This document shows, piece by piece, positions 61,372-64,000 of a DNA stretch of 64,000 bases. The first letter of the stretch is position 1, and each line of letters begins with the position of its first letter. Both the position numbers and the translations under genes were made by a program. This DNA comes from Streptomyces sp. SCL15-4 (GTDB lineage Bacteria > Actinomycetota > Actinomycetes > Streptomycetales > Streptomycetaceae): positions 1,364,001 to 1,428,000 of the forward strand of contig NZ_JAOBTQ010000001.1 in assembly GCF_033366695.1 (NCBI RefSeq), read 5' to 3'. The notes below the pieces were generated by a model, which was not told where the DNA came from, made no database searches, and saw only the letters and a program-made list of their open reading frames with translations.

Positions 61372-63897
61372 ATGAACCGAGTCGGCAGAGACTCGCCCCG
61401 GGCGGCCAGGAGGCTTGTCCAGCCGCTGGCGCGCACGGGCTTGTCCGCCCTCTTATTGGCAGGCGCCGCCGCCGGAGTGACGGCCGGACCGGCCACCGCC
61501 GCGGCCGCCGACGGCACGCTGACGGTCCAGGTACTGCGCGACTTCTTCGGCACCGGCGTGATCAACACGACGATGGACGTGCCGCAGCGAGGCATGCGGG
61601 TGGAGGTCACCGACCCCGCCGGGCACGTGGTCACCGGCGTCACGGACGCCACCGGAAAAGTCGTGGTGCCGGGGTCGAGCGCGCTGAGCGGCGGCCGGTA
61701 CCGCGTCGACGTCAGCGTCCCGGCGCCGTACAGCGGTCATCTGCGGCCGGCGCCCGCGTCGACGGCGGAGAACCACTTCGACAGCTTCACGTCGTTCGTG
61801 GACCTGTCGGACGGCAAGAACGCCTCGGTGGTGACGGGGGTGTGGAATCCGGCCGACTACGCGCTGCCGGACTCCCGGTACTTCGTGCCGGTCCACAACG
61901 GCCCCAACGGGAAAGACAACCGGGCGCTGGTGGCGTTCGGGACGAAGGTCCGCGGCACGTGTCCCACCGATACGGCGTGCCCGACCACGCTCGCCACACA
62001 GGACCAGGTGGGCACGACGTTCGGGCTGGCGTACGACACGAACCGGTCCCGGCTGTTCCAGAGCGCGTTCGCCCGCCGGTACGCCGCGTACGGGCCGCAG
62101 GGCGGCGGCGCGATCTACACGGTGCCGGCCGACGGCTCGGGTACGCCGAAGCTGTTCGCGCGGGTGCCGGACGCGGCGGAGACGCGGCACGACACCGCGA
62201 ACCTGATCAAGGACGCCGGATTCACCGACGCGCCGGGCAAGGAGAGCATCGGCGGCCTGGCCCTGTCGGAGGACGGCGCCACGCTGTACGCGGTCAACCT
62301 GCGCACCCGCAGCCTGGTGAGCTTCGACGCGACCGGGGCCACCGCCTCGGCGCCCAAGGCGACGGTCCCGATCCCGGACCCGGGATGCGCGGGCCGCGGC
62401 GACTGGCGGCCCTTCGGGCTTCAGGCCCACGACAACACGCTGTACGTCGGCGGTGTGTGCAGTGCGGAGAGCACGAAGGACCGCCAGGACCTGAAGGCCG
62501 TCGTCGCCACCTTCGACGGCAAGCGGTTCACCACGGTGCTGAGCCACCCGCTCACGGACGTCCGCGGCACCGTCTTCGATACCGGCGACAAGGCCACCCA
62601 CTGGAACCCGTGGAACACCGGCCTGGACTCGTGGGACGACCGCAAGGCTGGCTACTACTTCATCGATCCGCAGCCGGAGCTGTCCTCCCTGGCCTTCGGC
62701 CGCGACGGCTCGATGATCCTGGGTTTCCGCGACCGGTTCATGGACGTGCTCGGCTGGGGCGGCCTGGACCCCCGCCCGGGCAACGACACGGCGGAAAACG
62801 GCATGTCCGGTGGTGACATCACCATGGTCTGCGCCACCGCCACCGGTGAGTACCAGTGGGAAGGCACCGGAAGCTGCCCCAACCACGCCGCTCCCGCCAA
62901 CAACGGCGGCCAGCCCGCAGATGTCGTCGAATACTTCCCGGGCGACTTCTACGCCAACTCGCACCAGGAGACCGCGCTGGGGTCGGTGGCCTACATCCCG
63001 CAGCAGCAGTGGGTCGTCAGCACGGAGTTCGACCCGGTCGTCGACGTCGCGACCTCGGGGACCGGGTACCACGACATCGCGACCGGTCAGGGCCCGGGCA
63101 ACAACCCGAAGGCCAACGGATTCCAGTTCGTCAGCCGCGAACAAGGCGGGTTCGGCAAGGCCGGCGGGCTCGGTGACATCGCCTACGCGGCGGCGAACGC
63201 GCCGATCCAGATCGGCAACGTCGTGTGGTTCGACGGCGACCACAACGGAATCCAGGACCCGGGGCACGTGCTGCTGCCGGGGGCGACGGTCAACCTGCTG
63301 GACGCCGACGGCAAACAGGTCGCCACGACCCGGACCAACGCCGCCGGCGAGTACTACTTCGGTGGTGTCGGCGCCGCGTACGAACTCACGCCGGGCGCGA
63401 AGTACACCGTGCAGTTCGACGTGTGCACCGCGGACACCGGCCAGGTGCCCGGGCAACCGCCGACGAGCGCACTGAGGTTCACGCTCCCGCGGGCCGGTGC
63501 CGACCGTGCGCACGACTCCAATGTGACCCCGCCGACCACCGGCCGGCTGTGCATCGGCACCGCGCCCGTCACCGCGCCGGACAAGCCGGGCGGCGTCGAC
63601 CACACCATCGACGCCGGGGTCTACGTCCCGAAGGCGACACCGAGCCCCACTCCCACTCCCACTCCCACTCCGACCCCGTCCCCGACTCCCGCCCCCAGTT
63701 CGCCGCCGGCCTCGACACAACCGTCACCCGCGCCGCCGGCCAACCCGGGCCCGGGCGGCGGGGACACGCGTTCGGGTTCGATGGCGAACACCGGTATGTC
63801 CGGGATGCCGAAGATGATCGCACTCGCCGGTCTGCTGGTGAGCGCGGGCCTGGTCATCGCGTTCATGAGCCAGAAGCGTCGCGCCAGGAAACACTGA
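61372..63897 (+). CDS. Secreted SdrD-B-like surface protein with sortase-type tail
   Basis: This 841-residue protein has a signal peptide (basic start, hydrophobic TGLSALLLAGAAAGVTAG, cleavage near ATAAA-ADG), an N-terminal beta domain, a middle region resembling a six-blade propeller (repeated LALSEDGATLYAVN, LAFGRDGSMILGF stretches), an SdrD B-like domain from about residue 612 (IQIGNVVWFDGDHNGIQDPG... GATVNLLDADGKQV... TNAAGEYYFGG), a Pro/Thr/Ser linker and a C-terminal anchor. The sorting-like motif is MANTG (804-808), followed by a membrane helix and the basic tail RRARKH; it resembles the LAxTG of class E sortases with Met in place of Leu. ATG 61372 has GGAG 9 bases upstream. Confidence 0.88.
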   Translation: MNRVGRDSPRAARRLVQPLARTGLSALLLAGAAAGVTAGPATAAAADGTLTVQVLRDFFGTGVINTTMDVPQRGMRVEVTDPAGHVVTGVTDATGKVVVPGSSALSGGRYRVDVSVPAPYSGHLRPAPASTAENHFDSFTSFVDLSDGKNASVVTGVWNPADYALPDSRYFVPVHNGPNGKDNRALVAFGTKVRGTCPTDTACPTTLATQDQVGTTFGLAYDTNRSRLFQSAFARRYAAYGPQGGGAIYTVPADGSGTPKLFARVPDAAETRHDTANLIKDAGFTDAPGKESIGGLALSEDGATLYAVNLRTRSLVSFDATGATASAPKATVPIPDPGCAGRGDWRPFGLQAHDNTLYVGGVCSAESTKDRQDLKAVVATFDGKRFTTVLSHPLTDVRGTVFDTGDKATHWNPWNTGLDSWDDRKAGYYFIDPQPELSSLAFGRDGSMILGFRDRFMDVLGWGGLDPRPGNDTAENGMSGGDITMVCATATGEYQWEGTGSCPNHAAPANNGGQPADVVEYFPGDFYANSHQETALGSVAYIPQQQWVVSTEFDPVVDVATSGTGYHDIATGQGPGNNPKANGFQFVSREQGGFGKAGGLGDIAYAAANAPIQIGNVVWFDGDHNGIQDPGHVLLPGATVNLLDADGKQVATTRTNAAGEYYFGGVGAAYELTPGAKYTVQFDVCTADTGQVPGQPPTSALRFTLPRAGADRAHDSNVTPPTTGRLCIGTAPVTAPDKPGGVDHTIDAGVYVPKATPSPTPTPTPTPTPSPTPAPSSPPASTQPSPAPPANPGPGGGDTRSGSMANTGMSGMPKMIALAGLLVSAGLVIAFMSQKRRARKH
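63646..63669 (+). repeat. CCCACT hexanucleotide microsatellite
   Basis: Four perfect tandem copies of CCCACT encode the PTPTPTPT part of the wall-spanning linker of the surface protein. Being a multiple of three, changes in copy number keep the frame and only alter linker length. Confidence 0.75.
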
Positions 63898-63919
63898 ACG
63901 CACTGGACGACGCCGATCT

Positions 63920-63953
63920 GCCCGCCCGCGCGCCATCCGGTGCGCGGGCGGGC
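63920..63953. terminator. Hairpin terminator after the surface-protein gene
   Basis: GCCCGCCCGCGC (63920-63931) and GCGCGGGCGGGC (63942-63953) form a perfect 12-bp stem with a 10-base loop, 22 bases after the stop codon. No T-run follows. The last 20 bases of the window (GAAAGGAAG) look like a ribosome site for a gene just past the edge. Confidence 0.7.
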
Positions 63954-64000
63954 GGATCGCGTCCCGGCCGGGCAGTGCGGCGACCGAAAGGAAGAAACGG

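Overview
The window is high-GC DNA with the codon use, frequent GTG starts, four-base start/stop overlaps and gene families of a Streptomyces-type actinomycete: monomeric NADP isocitrate dehydrogenase, P450 with ferredoxin partners, sulfur-type leader peptides, LLM flavoproteins, a SoxR box in front of an ABC exporter, and binding-protein importers without their own ATPase. No tRNA, rRNA, CRISPR array, insertion sequence or prophage gene was recognised. The strain cannot be named from the sequence.

Layout. 0-5.5 kb: the tail of a cold-shock-domain protein, then a TetR regulator with a perfect 32-bp palindrome in front of it, an ACMSD-type amidohydrolase and a complete class I P450 set (ferredoxin, reductase, P450). 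5.5-17.2 kb, minus strand: an SRPBCC protein, a lone LytTR response regulator, a sugar ABC importer led by a GNAT gene, a GH65 enzyme, and a PaoABC-like molybdenum aldehyde oxidoreductase translationally coupled to the GH65 gene. 17.3-19.3 kb: an ABC exporter under a SoxR-type promoter. 19.6-23.6 kb: an operon of FGGY kinase, GlpA-like and NAD/FAD flavoproteins. 23.9-27.8 kb: a hypothetical protein, an APC permease and an MscS channel. 27.8-28.4 kb: a degenerate repeat tract. 28.4-32 kb: a DUF4186 protein, icd and an N-formylglutamate-amidohydrolase-like gene.

32.1-40.7 kb is the most unusual block. It holds an ECF-like sigma factor with a coupled small protein, a cytoplasmic subtilisin-like protease, a TPR-CHAT (caspase-like) protease broken by an apparent frameshift, an ATPase-LuxR regulator carrying nine 14-residue repeats, and an astacin-like protein whose HExxH reads HQxxH. 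40.8-50.2 kb looks like an organosulfur-scavenging locus: a TauD-family oxygenase with a Gly in place of the iron-binding Asp, three LLM monooxygenases, a polar-amino-acid-type ABC importer, a glutathione-transferase-like protein, and three short leader peptides of one family. 50.3-57.5 kb is a 4-hydroxyproline catabolic cluster (three-part dehydrogenase, DapA-type deaminase, 2-epimerase, GntR regulator, permease) with a recurring operator-like 12-mer. 57.5-61 kb: a DUF485 protein, solute symporter, a 16-codon ORF and a LytS-type kinase in one coupled operon. The response regulator this kinase might be expected to sit beside is not there; one of the right type lies at 6 kb. 61.4-63.9 kb: a secreted SdrD-B-like protein with a sortase-type tail, preceded by an intrinsic terminator.

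Functions are inferred from motifs read by eye; no database search was possible.
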